Shown here: positions 47,290-55,897 of the stretch, one piece after another | Position numbering within the stretch: position 1 is the first letter of the stretch | Layout: each line of letters starts with the position of its first letter | Position numbers and translations under genes: made by a program | Notes under the pieces: generated by a model | The model's database searches: none | Told to the model about the DNA's origin: nothing | The model's input: only the letters and a program-made list of their open reading frames with translations | Assembly: GCF_000818395.1 (NCBI RefSeq) | Contig: NZ_JWJG01000028.1 | Location: 1,302,212-1,366,211 of the forward strand | Length of the DNA: 64,000 nt | Direction of reading: 5' to 3' | Source: Noviherbaspirillum autotrophicum | GTDB lineage: Bacteria; Pseudomonadota; Gammaproteobacteria; Burkholderiales; Burkholderiaceae_D

Positions 47290-47505
47290 TCAGAGCTTGG
47301 CGATCGACACTTCGGTCGCCTTCACCAGCGCGACCACTTCGCTGCCCGGCTCCAGCCCGAGATCGCGGATGGAGCGCGTGGTAATCACGGAGGTCACGAT
47401 GCCTGCGGGGGTCTCGACATCGACCTCGGAGACGACCGGCCCTTCGATGATGGCTTTGACCTTGCCGCGAAACTGGTTGCGAACGTTAATTGCCTGGATG
47501 CTCAT
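47290..47505 (-). CDS. ssuF: Mop/TOBE-domain protein SsuF
   Basis: 71-residue single TOBE (molbindin-like) domain: MSIQAINVRNQFRGKVKAI, PVVSEVDVETPAGI, VTSVITTRSIRDLGL and EVVALVKATEVSIAKL. Such domains bind molybdate-like oxyanions. A protein of this size is the last gene of the ssuEADCBF operon in Pseudomonas putida, where it is needed for growth on some sulfonates or sulfate esters. GGAGAAATC precedes the ATG. Placement 52 bp after ssuB supports the name. Ligand unknown. Confidence 0.88.
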   Translation of the reverse strand: MSIQAINVRNQFRGKVKAIIEGPVVSEVDVETPAGIVTSVITTRSIRDLGLEPGSEVVALVKATEVSIAKL

Positions 47506-47557
47506 GATTTCTCCTTTATGCGAGCAGTTAAAAAATGTTTTCTTACCGGTTGCCCGG

Positions 47558-48394
47558 TCACACCGCCCATGCGACCTGGCTGACCGTCCTTAACAGCGAC
47601 AGGTCGCCCAGCGCGCTATCCGGGTCGGCGGCGGGATGCTTCAGCACGCGCGCCAGAATGCGTTCCTCGAGCTGCGCGAAAGCCGAGCTGCCACGGGCGC
47701 GCGGACGCGGCAGCCCAACGCGCTCGTCCAGCGTTATGCGGCCGTCCTCGATGAGGATCACGCGATCGGCGAGCGCGATGGCCTCCTGCACATCGTGCGT
47801 GACGAGCACGGCGCTAAAGCCGCGCTCCTGCCATAACGCCTCGATCAGCTGCTGCATTTCGATGCGGGTCAGCGCATCGAGCGCGCCGAGCGGCTCGTCG
47901 AGCAGGAGCAATTGCGGGTCATGCACCAGCGCGCGCGCCAGGGCAACGCGCTGGCGCTGGCCGCCGGACAGGACCGCCGGCCAGTCCCTGGCGCGCTCCT
48001 GCAGGCCGACGCTATGCAGCAGTTGCGCCGCCTTGCCGCAACCTTGCGGCAGGCCAAGCGCGACGTTGTCCAGCACCCGCTTCCACGGAAGCAGGCGAGA
48101 ATCCTGGAACATGAACCGCGTCTCCGGCTTGCCGCGGCCATCGCCAATGACGATGCGCCCGCCATCGCCCTGCTCCAGCCCGGCGATCAGGCGCAGCAGC
48201 GTGCTCTTGCCGCAGCCGCTGCGCCCGACCACCGCTACAAATTCGCCGGCGTTGATATGCAGGTCGAGCGCGTCGAGCACGGCGCGCCCGGCATACGATT
48301 TCCTTACGCGCTGCAGGTCGACCGACACGCCCCGGCTGGGGGTGCCATGTGCTGCCGGGCGCACTGGTCGATGTTCAATCGTGTTGTTTTTCAT
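47558..48394 (-). CDS. ssuB: Aliphatic sulfonate ABC transporter ATP-binding protein
   Basis: 278 residues. Walker [11 protein letters not shown], signature [15 protein letters not shown], Walker [13 protein letters not shown] and the H-loop LVTHDVQEA are clear, and the [18 protein letters not shown]-loop is typical of SsuB/TauB. A C-terminal extension ([21 protein letters not shown]) is also typical of SsuB. ATG 48394 follows a GGAGG site; the longer upstream frame overlaps ssuC and is rejected. Secure. Confidence 0.94.
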   Translation of the reverse strand: MKNNTIEHRPVRPAAHGTPSRGVSVDLQRVRKSYAGRAVLDALDLHINAGEFVAVVGRSGCGKSTLLRLIAGLEQGDGGRIVIGDGRGKPETRFMFQDSRLLPWKRVLDNVALGLPQGCGKAAQLLHSVGLQERARDWPAVLSGGQRQRVALARALVHDPQLLLLDEPLGALDALTRIEMQQLIEALWQERGFSAVLVTHDVQEAIALADRVILIEDGRITLDERVGLPRPRARGSSAFAQLEERILARVLKHPAADPDSALGDLSLLRTVSQVAWAV

Positions 48395-48410
48395 CGCAAT
48401 CACGCCTCCG

Positions 48411-49232
48411 CTATCGATATCCCGGGTGCCAGCGCAGGGCATGACGCTCCACTGTCCGCGCAGCGGTGTCGGCCAGCTTGCCCAGCAAGGCATAGAGCAG
48501 AATGCCGACCAGTACGACGTCGGTCTGCAGGAATTCGCGTGCATTCATGGTCATGTAGCCGATGCCGGACTGCGCGGAGATGGTTTCCGACACGATCAGC
48601 AGCACCCATACCAGGCCGAGCGAAAAGCGCACGCCGACCAGGATCGACGGCAGCGCCCCCGGCAGGATCACGTCGCGGTACAGCCGCCACCCGGTCAGTC
48701 CGTAGCTTCTGGCCATCTCGATGAGCCCCTTGTCCACGGAGCGGATGCCGTGAAAGGTGTTGAGGTAGACCGGGAAAAACACGCCGACCGAAACCAGGAA
48801 CAGTTTTGCCGCTTCATCAATGCCGAACCACAGGATCACCAGCGGAATCAGCGCCAGCGCCGGGATGTTGCGCACCATCTGTATCGTGGTGTCGAACAGC
48901 GTTTCGGCCTGCCTGCATGTCCCCGTCAGCAGTCCCAGCAACAGCCCGCAGCCGCCGCCCACCGCAAATGCGGACAGCGCGCGCACCGTGCTGGTCCGCA
49001 CATGCGTCCACAGCTCCCCCGATGCCGCCAGCTCCCATGCGGCGCGCAATACCGCAAGCGGCTCCGGCAAGATGCGGCTGGACAGCCATCCCAGCCGCGC
49101 AGATAGCTCCCACGCCACGATCAGGGCGGCGGGCACGACCCACGGCGCAAGTGCCGCGCCGACGGTGCGCACCCAACCTGCCCCGGCCCGCCTCGGCGCG
49201 GCAGTGGTACCACTTGCAATCGTCACGTTCAT
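48411..49232 (-). CDS. ssuC: Aliphatic sulfonate ABC transporter permease
   Basis: 273-residue permease of the TauC/SsuC family with about six helices, the [21 protein letters not shown] periplasmic loop (split as written by residue 57), the coupling helix [21 protein letters not shown] and the C-terminal [12 protein letters not shown]. It forms the channel for SsuB and SsuA. 9 bp from ssuD and 16 bp from ssuB. Secure. Confidence 0.94.
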   Translation of the reverse strand: MNVTIASGTTAAPRRAGAGWVRTVGAALAPWVVPAALIVAWELSARLGWLSSRILPEPLAVLRAAWELAASGELWTHVRTSTVRALSAFAVGGGCGLLLGLLTGTCRQAETLFDTTIQMVRNIPALALIPLVILWFGIDEAAKLFLVSVGVFFPVYLNTFHGIRSVDKGLIEMARSYGLTGWRLYRDVILPGALPSILVGVRFSLGLVWVLLIVSETISAQSGIGYMTMNAREFLQTDVVLVGILLYALLGKLADTAARTVERHALRWHPGYR

Positions 49233-49241
49233 CGCGTCTCC

Positions 49242-50396
49242 TCAGCTTTGCGAGACTCTGGGAACGAATTCATTGGCGACCACTTCACCGAAGGGGCCGG
49301 TGAGCGAACCTGCGGGCGCCTCGGGCTGCTTCTTGCCGATCAGCGGGAAGACCAGCTCGGCGAATCGGTATGCTTCCTCCAGATGCGGATAGCCGGACAG
49401 GATGAAGGTTTCGATGCCGAGGTCGGCATACTCGCGCATGCGCGCGGCCACCGTTTCCGGGTCGCCCACCAGCGCAGTGCCCGCGCCGCCGCGCACCAGC
49501 CCAACGCCGGCCCACAGGTTGGGTGACACTTCCAGCTTGTCGCGGCGTCCGCCATGCAGCGCAGCCATGCGGCGCTGCCCTTCCGAGTCCATCCTGGCAA
49601 AGGCGGCCTGGGCACGCGCGATCACGTCGTCGTCCACGTGGCTGATCAGTTCGTCCGCCGCCTTCCATGCCGCCTCGGCGGTTTCGCGCACGATCACATG
49701 CAGGCGAATGCCGAAGCGCACGGTGCGGCCGTATTTCGCGGCACGCTCGCGGATGTCGGCGATTTTCTGCGTCACGGCCGCAGGCGGCTCACCCCAGGTC
49801 AAGTACACGTCGACCTGTTCCGCCGCGAGTTCATGCGCGGCCGGCGACGAACCGCCGAAATACAGCGGCGGATGGGGCTTTTGCACTGGCGGATAGAGCG
49901 TTTTCGCGCCCTTCACTTTCAGGTGCTTGCCTTCGTAGTCGAAGCCGGCATCGCCTCCCTCGCCGGCCAGCGCTGCGCGCCAGATGCGCAGGAATTCGGA
50001 CGAGATTTCGTAACGGGTTTCATGGTCGGCAAACAAGCCGTCGGCTTCCAGCTCCGCCTGGTCGCCGCCGGTCACGACGTTGACCAGCAGGCGTCCTTTC
50101 GACAGCCGGTCGAAGGTGGCGGCAGTCCGCACCGCCAGGCCCGGGGTGCTCAGGCCGGGTCGAATCGCGACCAGAAATTTCAGCTTTTGCGTGGCGCCGA
50201 TCAGGCTGGACGCGACCACCCACGGGTCTTCGCAGGAGCGTCCGGTCGGAATCAGCACGCCGTCGTAGCCATTGGTGTCGGCGGCCACGGCGATCTGGCG
50301 CAGGTAGTCGTAGTTGACTTGGCGCGCTCCATGCGAAGTGCCCAGGTAGCGGCTGTCCCCGTGGGTCGGCAGGAACCAGAAAACATTGAAACTCAT
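49242..50396 (-). CDS. ssuD: FMNH2-dependent alkanesulfonate monooxygenase
   Basis: 384-residue bacterial-luciferase-like flavin monooxygenase that splits C1-C14 alkanesulfonates into an aldehyde and sulfite, using FMNH2 from Ssu[21 protein letters not shown] is the family start; ATDTNGYDG-like active-site strands ([20 protein letters not shown]) and the C-terminal [18 protein letters not shown] are conserved, with arginine and histidine residues in [28 protein letters not shown] loops. AAGGA precedes ATG 50396. The start overlaps the shifted end of ssuA by 4 bp. Secure. Confidence 0.95.
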   Translation of the reverse strand: MSFNVFWFLPTHGDSRYLGTSHGARQVNYDYLRQIAVAADTNGYDGVLIPTGRSCEDPWVVASSLIGATQKLKFLVAIRPGLSTPGLAVRTAATFDRLSKGRLLVNVVTGGDQAELEADGLFADHETRYEISSEFLRIWRAALAGEGGDAGFDYEGKHLKVKGAKTLYPPVQKPHPPLYFGGSSPAAHELAAEQVDVYLTWGEPPAAVTQKIADIRERAAKYGRTVRFGIRLHVIVRETAEAAWKAADELISHVDDDVIARAQAAFARMDSEGQRRMAALHGGRRDKLEVSPNLWAGVGLVRGGAGTALVGDPETVAARMREYADLGIETFILSGYPHLEEAYRFAELVFPLIGKKQPEAPAGSLTGPFGEVVANEFVPRVSQS

Positions 50397-51412
50397 GGCG
50401 ATGTCCTTTCTTGTTCAATCATGTTCAATCGGCTTACAACTTGAGCGGCAGCACGGCGTCCTTGACACTGATTTTTTTTCGGTATCAGTTTCAGGCCGGC
50501 GAATACATCAGCGATCTTTTGCTGCTCGTTGAGCACGGCGTCGCTGATCGGCTTCACACCATAGGTGTAACGGGTGGCGGCGAGCTCGATGACGGCCGGC
50601 TCCAGTCCGATCTGCGCCGACAGGATTGCAGCGACTTCCCTGGTGTTCTGGCGGCCCCAGTCGTCGACCCTGGCGAGTTCGTCGATGATGGTCCGGACGA
50701 TCTCGCCATTCCTTTCCGCGTAGGGACGCGACGCAAGGTAAAACTGGTGGTTGCTGACCAGCCCCTTGCCGTCGGCCAGGATGCGCGCACCGAGCTGCTT
50801 TTCGGCGGCGGCGAGGAACGGATCCCAGATCACCCAGGCGTCGACGCTGCCGCGCTCGAAGGCCGCGCGGGCGTCGGCCGGCGGCAGGTAGACGACCTCG
50901 ATATCCTTGTATTCAAGGCCGGCCTTCTCCAGCGCCTTGACCAGCAGGTAATGGACATTCGAGCCCTTGTTGAGCACCACCTTGCGGCCCTTCAGGTCGG
51001 CAACTGATTTCAGCGTCGACGTTTTCGGCACCACGATCGCTTCGCCCGCCGGTGCCGGCGGCTCGTTGCCGACGTAGACGAGGTTGGCTCCCGCAGCCTG
51101 GGCGAAGATCGGCGGCGCTTCGCCGACCGTGCCGAAGTCGACGCTTCCCACATTCAGGCCCTCCAGCAATTGCGGGCCTGCCGGGAATTCAATCCACTTC
51201 ACGTCGATGCCTTGTGCGGCCAGCCTTTTGTCCAGCGTGCCGCGCGCCTTCAGGATCGTCAGCGTCCCGTATTTCTGGAAGCCGATGCGCAGCGTTGCCC
51301 TGCCTTGCGCACGCACCGGCGCTGACAGCGCAGCCAGCGCGCCGACGGCCGCGGCGGACAGCACGCCCAAGGCGCGCCGCCTGGCGTGGCGTTTTTCATT
51401 CGAAATGGTCAT
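50393..51412 (-). CDS. ssuA: Aliphatic sulfonate-binding protein SsuA, C-terminus shifted by an 8-A tract
   Basis: Periplasmic solute-binding protein of the sulfonate importer. As read it has 339 residues: a twin-arginine-like, basic signal peptide ([19 protein letters not shown], ending near VRAQ), the [11 protein letters not shown] start of the mature part, [20 protein letters not shown] and [14 protein letters not shown]. After GLKLIPKK the frame changes at eight A (50472-50479, minus strand): the given frame reads [13 protein letters not shown] and runs into ssuD, whereas one A fewer gives [12 protein letters not shown] and a stop at 50434, the normal SsuA end of 325 residues. ATG 51412 is chosen over an upstream extension. 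Either a real frameshift or a sequencing homopolymer error. Confidence 0.88.
   Translation of the reverse strand: MTISNEKRHARRRALGVLSAAAVGALAALSAPVRAQGRATLRIGFQKYGTLTILKARGTLDKRLAAQGIDVKWIEFPAGPQLLEGLNVGSVDFGTVGEAPPIFAQAAGANLVYVGNEPPAPAGEAIVVPKTSTLKSVADLKGRKVVLNKGSNVHYLLVKALEKAGLEYKDIEVVYLPPADARAAFERGSVDAWVIWDPFLAAAEKQLGARILADGKGLVSNHQFYLASRPYAERNGEIVRTIIDELARVDDWGRQNTREVAAILSAQIGLEPAVIELAATRYTYGVKPISDAVLNEQQKIADVFAGLKLIPKKNQCQGRRAAAQVVSRLNMIEQERTSP
50472..50479 (-). other. 8-A homopolymer with frame change inside ssuA
   Basis: Eight consecutive A on the coding strand near the 3' end of ssuA. Removing one restores the expected C-terminus and a stop at 50434-50436. Such tracts are places for mutation, polymerase slippage or assembly errors. 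Confidence 0.85.
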
Positions 51413-51541
51413 GTGTTGCCCCTTTCTTTTTGCTGATCGAAAAATTGAGTATGCGTATCCCCCCGGCCGCCTGCGAGGGCGGCTTGCCGGCGCCGTCAGG
51501 AAGACGGCCATTGCATGGGAGGGAAGCGTTCGCGCGCGGGA

Positions 51542-52117
51542 TCAGACGCTACATCGGACCTGCGAAAACGGAACCGGAGTAAATTCGGTGGCGCTGGCAC
51601 GGCGCAATGCGCTCAGGCTGGTCGACAGGTGCTCGACGCCTTCCGCCACGCGCTGCGCGATCGCAGGATCGAGCGCCAGCCCCTTGTCGGCAGTCCAGAT
51701 CACCTGCGCTTCGGTCGCGTAAATGCTGGGCAGAACATGCCTGGCACCCAACGCGGAGAGCACCGGACGCAGCGCGTAATCCAGCGACAGCATGTGCGAC
51801 TGGCTGCCGCCGGTGGCCAGCGGCAGCACCAGCTTTCCGGCAAGGCCATCCTGCGGCAGCACGTCGAGGAAGGCCTTGAGCGCGCCGCTATAGGCTGCCT
51901 TGTACACCGGCGTGGCAATGACGACAGCCGTCGCCTGCGCCACCTGGGCTCGCGCCAGCCTGATGTCGGCATGCAGCAGGGCCTGCGCCGGCAGGTCGAC
52001 CACGTGCAGCTGCGAATGGCGGTGCCCCAGCAGCGCCAGCCGTTGACCGACATGCTGCAGCAGGCGGGTGGACCGCGATGGAATCGAAGGGCTTCCGGCC
52101 AGCAGGAGGATAGTCAT
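51542..52117 (-). CDS. ssuE: NAD(P)H-dependent FMN reductase SsuE
   Basis: 191-residue flavodoxin-like reductase supplying FMNH2 to SsuD. The FMN loop GSPSIPSRSTRLL follows the first strand, TPVYKAAYSGALKAFLDVLP is the SsuE signature, and LATGGSQSHMLSLDYALRPVL is characteristic (given in part). GAGG precedes ATG 52117. It lies 21 bp after sbp and 129 bp before ssuA. Secure. Confidence 0.94.
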   Translation of the reverse strand: MTILLLAGSPSIPSRSTRLLQHVGQRLALLGHRHSQLHVVDLPAQALLHADIRLARAQVAQATAVVIATPVYKAAYSGALKAFLDVLPQDGLAGKLVLPLATGGSQSHMLSLDYALRPVLSALGARHVLPSIYATEAQVIWTADKGLALDPAIAQRVAEGVEHLSTSLSALRRASATEFTPVPFSQVRCSV

Positions 52118-52138
52118 TGTTTTTTCCTCTGGCGGGAG

Positions 52139-53152
52139 TTACTTGCGGCCCGGCTGATAGATCTGGTCGAACGTGCCGCCATCGGCAAAGTGCGTCTTCT
52201 GCGCCTTGGCCCAGCCGCCGAACACGTCATCGATTGTGAACAGGCTCACCTTCGGAAATTGCGCCGCGTACTTCTTCGCGATCTTGTCGTTAATCGGACG
52301 GTAGTAGTTCTTGGCGGCGATCTCCTGGCCTTCGTCGGTGTACAGGTATTGCAGGTAGGCTTCAGCGACCTTGCGCGTGCCGCGCTTGTCGGCCACCTTG
52401 TCCACCACGGCCACCGGCGGCTCGGCCAGGATGCTCTGCTGCGGCGATACGACTTCGAACTTGTCCGGGCCGAGTTCCTTGATCGCGAGGATCGCCTCGT
52501 TTTCCCAGGCGATCAGCACGTCGCCGATGCCGCGCTCGACGAAGGTGGTGGTTGCGCCCCGCGCGCCGGAATCGAGCACTGGCACGTTCTTGAAAATCTT
52601 CGCCACGAAATCCTTCGCCTTTGCGTCGCTGCCGCCCGGCTGCTTCAGTGCATAGCCCCATGCCGCGAGATAGTTCCAGCGCGCGCCGCCAGACGTCTTC
52701 GGATTCGGCGTGATGACCTGCACGCCCGGCTTGATCAGGTCGCTCCAATCCTTGATGCCTTTCGGATTGCCCTTGCGCACCAGGAACACGATGGTCGACT
52801 TGTATGGCGCGCTGTTGTGCGGCAGGCGCTTCTGCCAGTCCTTTGCGATCAGCCCCTTGCCGGCGATTTCATCGATGTCGTAAGCCAGCGCCAGCGTGAC
52901 AACGTCGGCATCCAGGCCGTCGATCACCGAGCGCGCCTGCTTGCCGGAGCCGCCGTGCGACTGCTTGACCGTGACGTTGTCGCCGCCCTGCGCCTTCCAC
53001 TTTGCGGCGAACGCCTTGTTGAAGTCCTGGTACAGCTCGCGCGTCGGGTCGTACGACACATTGAGCAGCGTGAGATCGGCGGCGTAGACAAACGGCGCAA
53101 ACGGTGCGACGAGCGCGGCGGCCAGCGTCGACAGGATCAGTTTTTTGAGCAT
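52139..53152 (-). CDS. sbp: Sulfate-binding protein of the sulfate ABC transporter
   Basis: 337 residues with a signal peptide ([19 protein letters not shown], ending VYA about residue 24). The mature start [39 protein letters not shown] and [20 protein letters not shown] are diagnostic for Sbp/CysP, whose backbone amides hold sulfate. It probably delivers to CysT-CysW-CysA, encoded 10 kb away. GAGGGAGA precedes ATG 53152. It is the first gene of the run sbp-ssuEADCBF; expression under sulfur starvation by CysB or SsuR is likely but no site was fixed. Secure. Confidence 0.95.
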   Translation of the reverse strand: MLKKLILSTLAAALVAPFAPFVYAADLTLLNVSYDPTRELYQDFNKAFAAKWKAQGGDNVTVKQSHGGSGKQARSVIDGLDADVVTLALAYDIDEIAGKGLIAKDWQKRLPHNSAPYKSTIVFLVRKGNPKGIKDWSDLIKPGVQVITPNPKTSGGARWNYLAAWGYALKQPGGSDAKAKDFVAKIFKNVPVLDSGARGATTTFVERGIGDVLIAWENEAILAIKELGPDKFEVVSPQQSILAEPPVAVVDKVADKRGTRKVAEAYLQYLYTDEGQEIAAKNYYRPINDKIAKKYAAQFPKVSLFTIDDVFGGWAKAQKTHFADGGTFDQIYQPGRK

Positions 53153-53261
53153 CTGTTTTCTCCCTCAAGGTGTTTTGATATCGGAAGACCACAGGTTATT
53201 GAAATGCCCATCAAATCAGAACGAATACTTTTGCCGTTCTTTATTCGCTTTTTTCATATTG

Positions 53262-53461
53262 ATGATTTCGACTGAGAAATATCGCCGGCCACTACCGGAT
53301 CAGGCGAGCCTGCTGCCTGTCACCCGCACGCAGGGGGGCGCGCCTTTCTGTTCCTGACCGTCGTCATGGCACCGATCCTGTCTGTGACGGTCGTGGGCGG
53401 CTATGGATTCTTCGTCTGGATGTTCCAGTTAATTACGGGCCACATACCGTCTGGCGCCTGA
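53262..53461 (+). pseudogene. napE: napE remnant, frameshifted
   Basis: NapE is a small membrane subunit of periplasmic nitrate reductase operons. From ATG 53262 the frame reads MISTEKYRRPLPDQ and goes out of phase at a six-G run (53333-53338). In the next frame it resumes as RAFLFLTVVMAPILSV, VVGGYGFFVWMFQL and ends ITGHIPSGA at the TGA 53459-53461. The second part is a clear NapE membrane helix. One added G would restore a 66-residue protein. Confidence 0.75.
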
Positions 53462-53471
53462 CCCTCGCACG

Positions 53472-53555
53472 CGCCGCCTGCCGAAAGCAACCCATGCGCT
53501 GGTCTACCGGCATGCCGAACCCAGCTCCGCATTGGATGAGGAAGTCGAAACATGA
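53472..53555 (+). pseudogene. napD: napD 3' remnant
   Basis: About 28 codons in the frame ending at TGA 53553-53555 read ...[21 protein letters not shown], like the last strand and tail of NapD, the chaperone that binds the NapA signal peptide. The rest of napD and any napF are missing. Its stop overlaps the napA ATG (ATGA), the arrangement expected in an intact napDA operon. Confidence 0.6.
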
Positions 53556-53760
53556 AGCTGACCCGCCGTGAATTCATCAAGCAGAACGCGGCCGGCATCC
53601 CGCTCGGCTCGAATGTGGTGACCGACGCATCGCAGATCCAGCTCGCCGGGAGCAAGGCGCCCTGCCGCTTCTGCGGCGCCGACTGCTGCGCATGACGGAC
53701 GGCAAGTACGACAAGAATGACGAATTCGCGCCGGTATCGTGGGACATGCCGCTCAGTTGA
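53552..53760 (+). pseudogene. napA: napA 5' remnant, deleted and truncated
   Basis: ATG 53552 starts [20 protein letters not shown], a twin-arginine signal like that of the periplasmic nitrate reductase catalytic subunit, then [14 protein letters not shown], the first cysteines of its 4Fe-4S site, before a TGA at 53693. A second piece in another frame, [18 protein letters not shown], corresponds to a stretch about 60-70 residues further along NapA; it ends at TGA 53758. An intact NapA has about 830 residues, so this is a fossil. It runs 8 bp into the 3' end of doxX. Confidence 0.8.
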
Positions 53761-54175
53761 AGCGACCAGCCGCCCCCGCCGCGCTGTAGCGTCCCGCTCC
53801 CAGCAGCGCCACGGCCAGTGCGGCGGCAAAAAACATGGCCTGCAATTCGAGTGCCCAGCCGCCGGTCTTCGACAACGTGAAGAACTGGGTGGTATGCACC
53901 AGCAGTACGGCGACCACCATGTTGATCGCGATGACGAGCGCTGCCAGCCGGGTCCACACGCCGAACAGGACCAGCAGCGGCGCAATCACTTCGCCGACAT
54001 ACACCAGGTAGCCCAGTGCCGGCGGCATGCCGACCTTAGTAACCATTTCCGTAATAAAGCCGACGCCGCCCAACACCTTGGAGACGCCATGAAAGAGGAT
54101 CAGCAGCGCCAGCGTCGCGCGCAAAATCAGTTTCCCGAAATCCTCCGATACAGCGCCTGTTTCTTTCCCGTGCAT
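53753..54175 (-). CDS. DoxX-family membrane protein
   Basis: 140 residues with four predicted membrane helices: LILRATLALLILFHGVSKV, GYLVYVGEVIAPLLVLFGV, AALVIAINMVVAVLLVH and LQAMFFAAALAVALLGAG. The HGVSK segment and overall size are those of the DoxX family, whose members range from quinol oxidase subunits to redox stress proteins; no specific role can be given. AAAGGAG precedes ATG 54175. Its 3' end abuts the decayed nap genes, so the deletion that removed napA may have ended here. Confidence 0.86.
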   Translation of the reverse strand: MHGKETGAVSEDFGKLILRATLALLILFHGVSKVLGGVGFITEMVTKVGMPPALGYLVYVGEVIAPLLVLFGVWTRLAALVIAINMVVAVLLVHTTQFFTLSKTGGWALELQAMFFAAALAVALLGAGRYSAAGAAGRFN

Positions 54176-54379
54176 GAACGGCTCCTTTCATAGGCTGAAC
54201 GGTTCCTTGACTTCAGATACTTGAAAAAGCGGAATGGTTCTTTCGCCAAACTCCCTCCCTCTCACTCGCTTGTCATTGCGCAAATGGCGTTTGCCTGACG
54301 CGGCACAAGTAGCGTTCGCACCAATTCTGCATATGCTGGTGTAGCAGGGCTGTCTCAACTTTTTCCCGAAAGGAGCATC

Positions 54380-54940
54380 ATGAGCACACAGAAGAACGTC
54401 GCCATTCTTGTCGGCAGTCTGCGCAAGGATTCGCTGAACCGGAAAATGGCCAACGCCCTCATCGGGCTGGCGCCGCCGTCCTTGCGGATGGAGATCGTCG
54501 AGATCGGCAACCTGCCCTTGTACAACCAGGACTTCGATCCCGATCCGCCGCAGCCGGTGCGTGACTTCAAGCAGCGCGTGCAAGCGGCCGATGCGGTCCT
54601 GTTCATCACCCCGGAATACAACCGCTCGGTGCCGGGCGTACTGAAAAATGCCATCGATACGGCCTCCCGTCCCTATGGACAGAGCGCCTGGGATGGCAAG
54701 CCGGGCGCGGTGGTCAGCGTATCGCCGAGCAAGATAGGCGGATTCGGCGCCAATCATCATTTGCGGCAATCGATGGTTTTCCTGAACGTGCCCATGCTGC
54801 AGCAACCGGAAGCCTATATCGGCGGTGCCAATGAATTGTTCGACGACAAAGGCGCCATCAAGAACGACTCGACGCGCGAGCTGATGCAGAAATTCCTGCA
54901 AACATTTGCACAATGGATAGACCAGAACGGCAAGAAGTAA
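54380..54940 (+). CDS. NAD(P)H-dependent FMN reductase, ChrR/YieF-like
   Basis: 186-residue flavodoxin-like oxidoreductase. GSLRKDSLNRKMANAL binds the FMN phosphate, and TPEYNRSVPGVLKNAIDTAS is the signature of the ChrR/YieF quinone and metal reductase group. AAAGGAG lies before ATG 54380. Soluble, probably tetrameric, reducing quinones, azo compounds or chromate as a by-activity (by family). It stands alone between doxX and the CBS gene. Good family confidence, substrate unknown. Confidence 0.88.
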   Translation: MSTQKNVAILVGSLRKDSLNRKMANALIGLAPPSLRMEIVEIGNLPLYNQDFDPDPPQPVRDFKQRVQAADAVLFITPEYNRSVPGVLKNAIDTASRPYGQSAWDGKPGAVVSVSPSKIGGFGANHHLRQSMVFLNVPMLQQPEAYIGGANELFDDKGAIKNDSTRELMQKFLQTFAQWIDQNGKK

Positions 54941-55061
54941 CCCTCCCCCGGCGCGAACCCGGATCATGCTACCGCAGTCAAATCAGCCTGTTACCGGGCG
55001 TGCGCCTGCACGCCAGCGCACGCCCGTTTCGCTCTGCATGTTCAACGGACTGGAGAATGTG

Positions 55062-55505
55062 ATGACGACGATTGCTGAAGTAATGACTCCCGATGTGACA
55101 GTGGTATCGCCACAAGACACGATTCAAAAGGCAGCGAAGATGATGGCCGAATGGAATGTCGGCGCGTTGCCGGTATGCGACGGGAAAAAGCTGGTCGGCA
55201 TGCTGACTGACCGCGATATCGCAATACGCGCCGTGCCGATTGGAAAGGCGCCTGCCGATATCCAGGTATCGGACATCATGAGCAAGGAAGTGCGCTGGTG
55301 TTTTTCTGATCAGCAAATGGGAGAGGTATTGCAGGAAATGGGCGCCGAACAAGTCCGCCGCATTCCCGTCATGAACCGCAACAGCATGGAACTGGTCGGC
55401 ATCGTTTCACTCGGCGATTTCGCGGCCCGTGAAAATGCGCATGTGGACAAGGCCATGCAGGAAATCTCGACGCCTTCCGCGCCGGTGCGCCCGGCACCGC
55501 ATTAA
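55062..55505 (+). CDS. Two-CBS-domain protein
   Basis: 147 residues with a tandem CBS pair (Bateman module): first repeat VMTPDVTVVSPQDTIQKAAK and GALPVCDGKKLVGMLTDRD, second repeat DIMSKEVRWCFSDQ and RRIPVMNRNSMELVGIVSLGD. Such modules bind adenine nucleotides and sense energy state. There is no attached enzyme or channel domain. ATG 55062 with GGAGA is preferred over an ATG 32 codons upstream. Its TAA (55503-55505) overlaps the stop of dgkA on the opposite strand in the palindrome TTAA. Confidence 0.88.
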   Translation: MTTIAEVMTPDVTVVSPQDTIQKAAKMMAEWNVGALPVCDGKKLVGMLTDRDIAIRAVPIGKAPADIQVSDIMSKEVRWCFSDQQMGEVLQEMGAEQVRRIPVMNRNSMELVGIVSLGDFAARENAHVDKAMQEISTPSAPVRPAPH

Positions 55506-55897
55506 TGCATGAATAACGGCAGCACGATGACTGTCCAGGTCATCGCTGCCAGCGCCAGCGCGAGGAACACGGCGGCGCTGCCGAAATCTTTCGCGTTCTT
55601 CGACAGCGGATGGCGTTCAAGCGATATGCGATCGACCACGGCCTCGATGGCGGAATTGATCAGCTCGACGATGAGCACCAGCGCCAGCACCGCCAGCAGC
55701 GCGACTTTTTCCAGTGCGGAGACTGGCAGCAACAGCGCCGTGAGCGCCGCCGGCACGGCCAGCATCAGCTCCTGGCGGAACGCATGTTCATGGCGCCAGG
55801 CAGCCTTGAAGCCCTCAATCGAATAGAAAAAAGCGGCGTAAATGCGCCTTGCGCCGCTTTTGCTCTTGAACTCGCTAACTTGGTGTTCTGCTTTCAT
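55502..55897 (-). CDS. dgkA: Diacylglycerol kinase
   Basis: 131-residue trimeric inner-membrane kinase that phosphorylates diacylglycerol to phosphatidic acid, recycling lipid left by envelope glucan synthesis. The catalytic ELINSAIEAVVDRI lies in the middle, with an N-terminal amphipathic part (GFKAAWRHEHAFRQEL) and three membrane helices. Its ATG overlaps the lutB stop by 4 bp (ATGA), so it is translated from the lut transcript. Secure in family; the operon placement is unusual. Confidence 0.93.
   Translation of the reverse strand: MKAEHQVSEFKSKSGARRIYAAFFYSIEGFKAAWRHEHAFRQELMLAVPAALTALLLPVSALEKVALLAVLALVLIVELINSAIEAVVDRISLERHPLSKNAKDFGSAAVFLALALAAMTWTVIVLPLFMH

Noticed and set aside
53199..53214. 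TTGA-N8-TCAA as an FNR/ANR box for the nap remnant
   Set aside because: The FNR-type site needs six bases between TTGA and TCAA; here there are eight.
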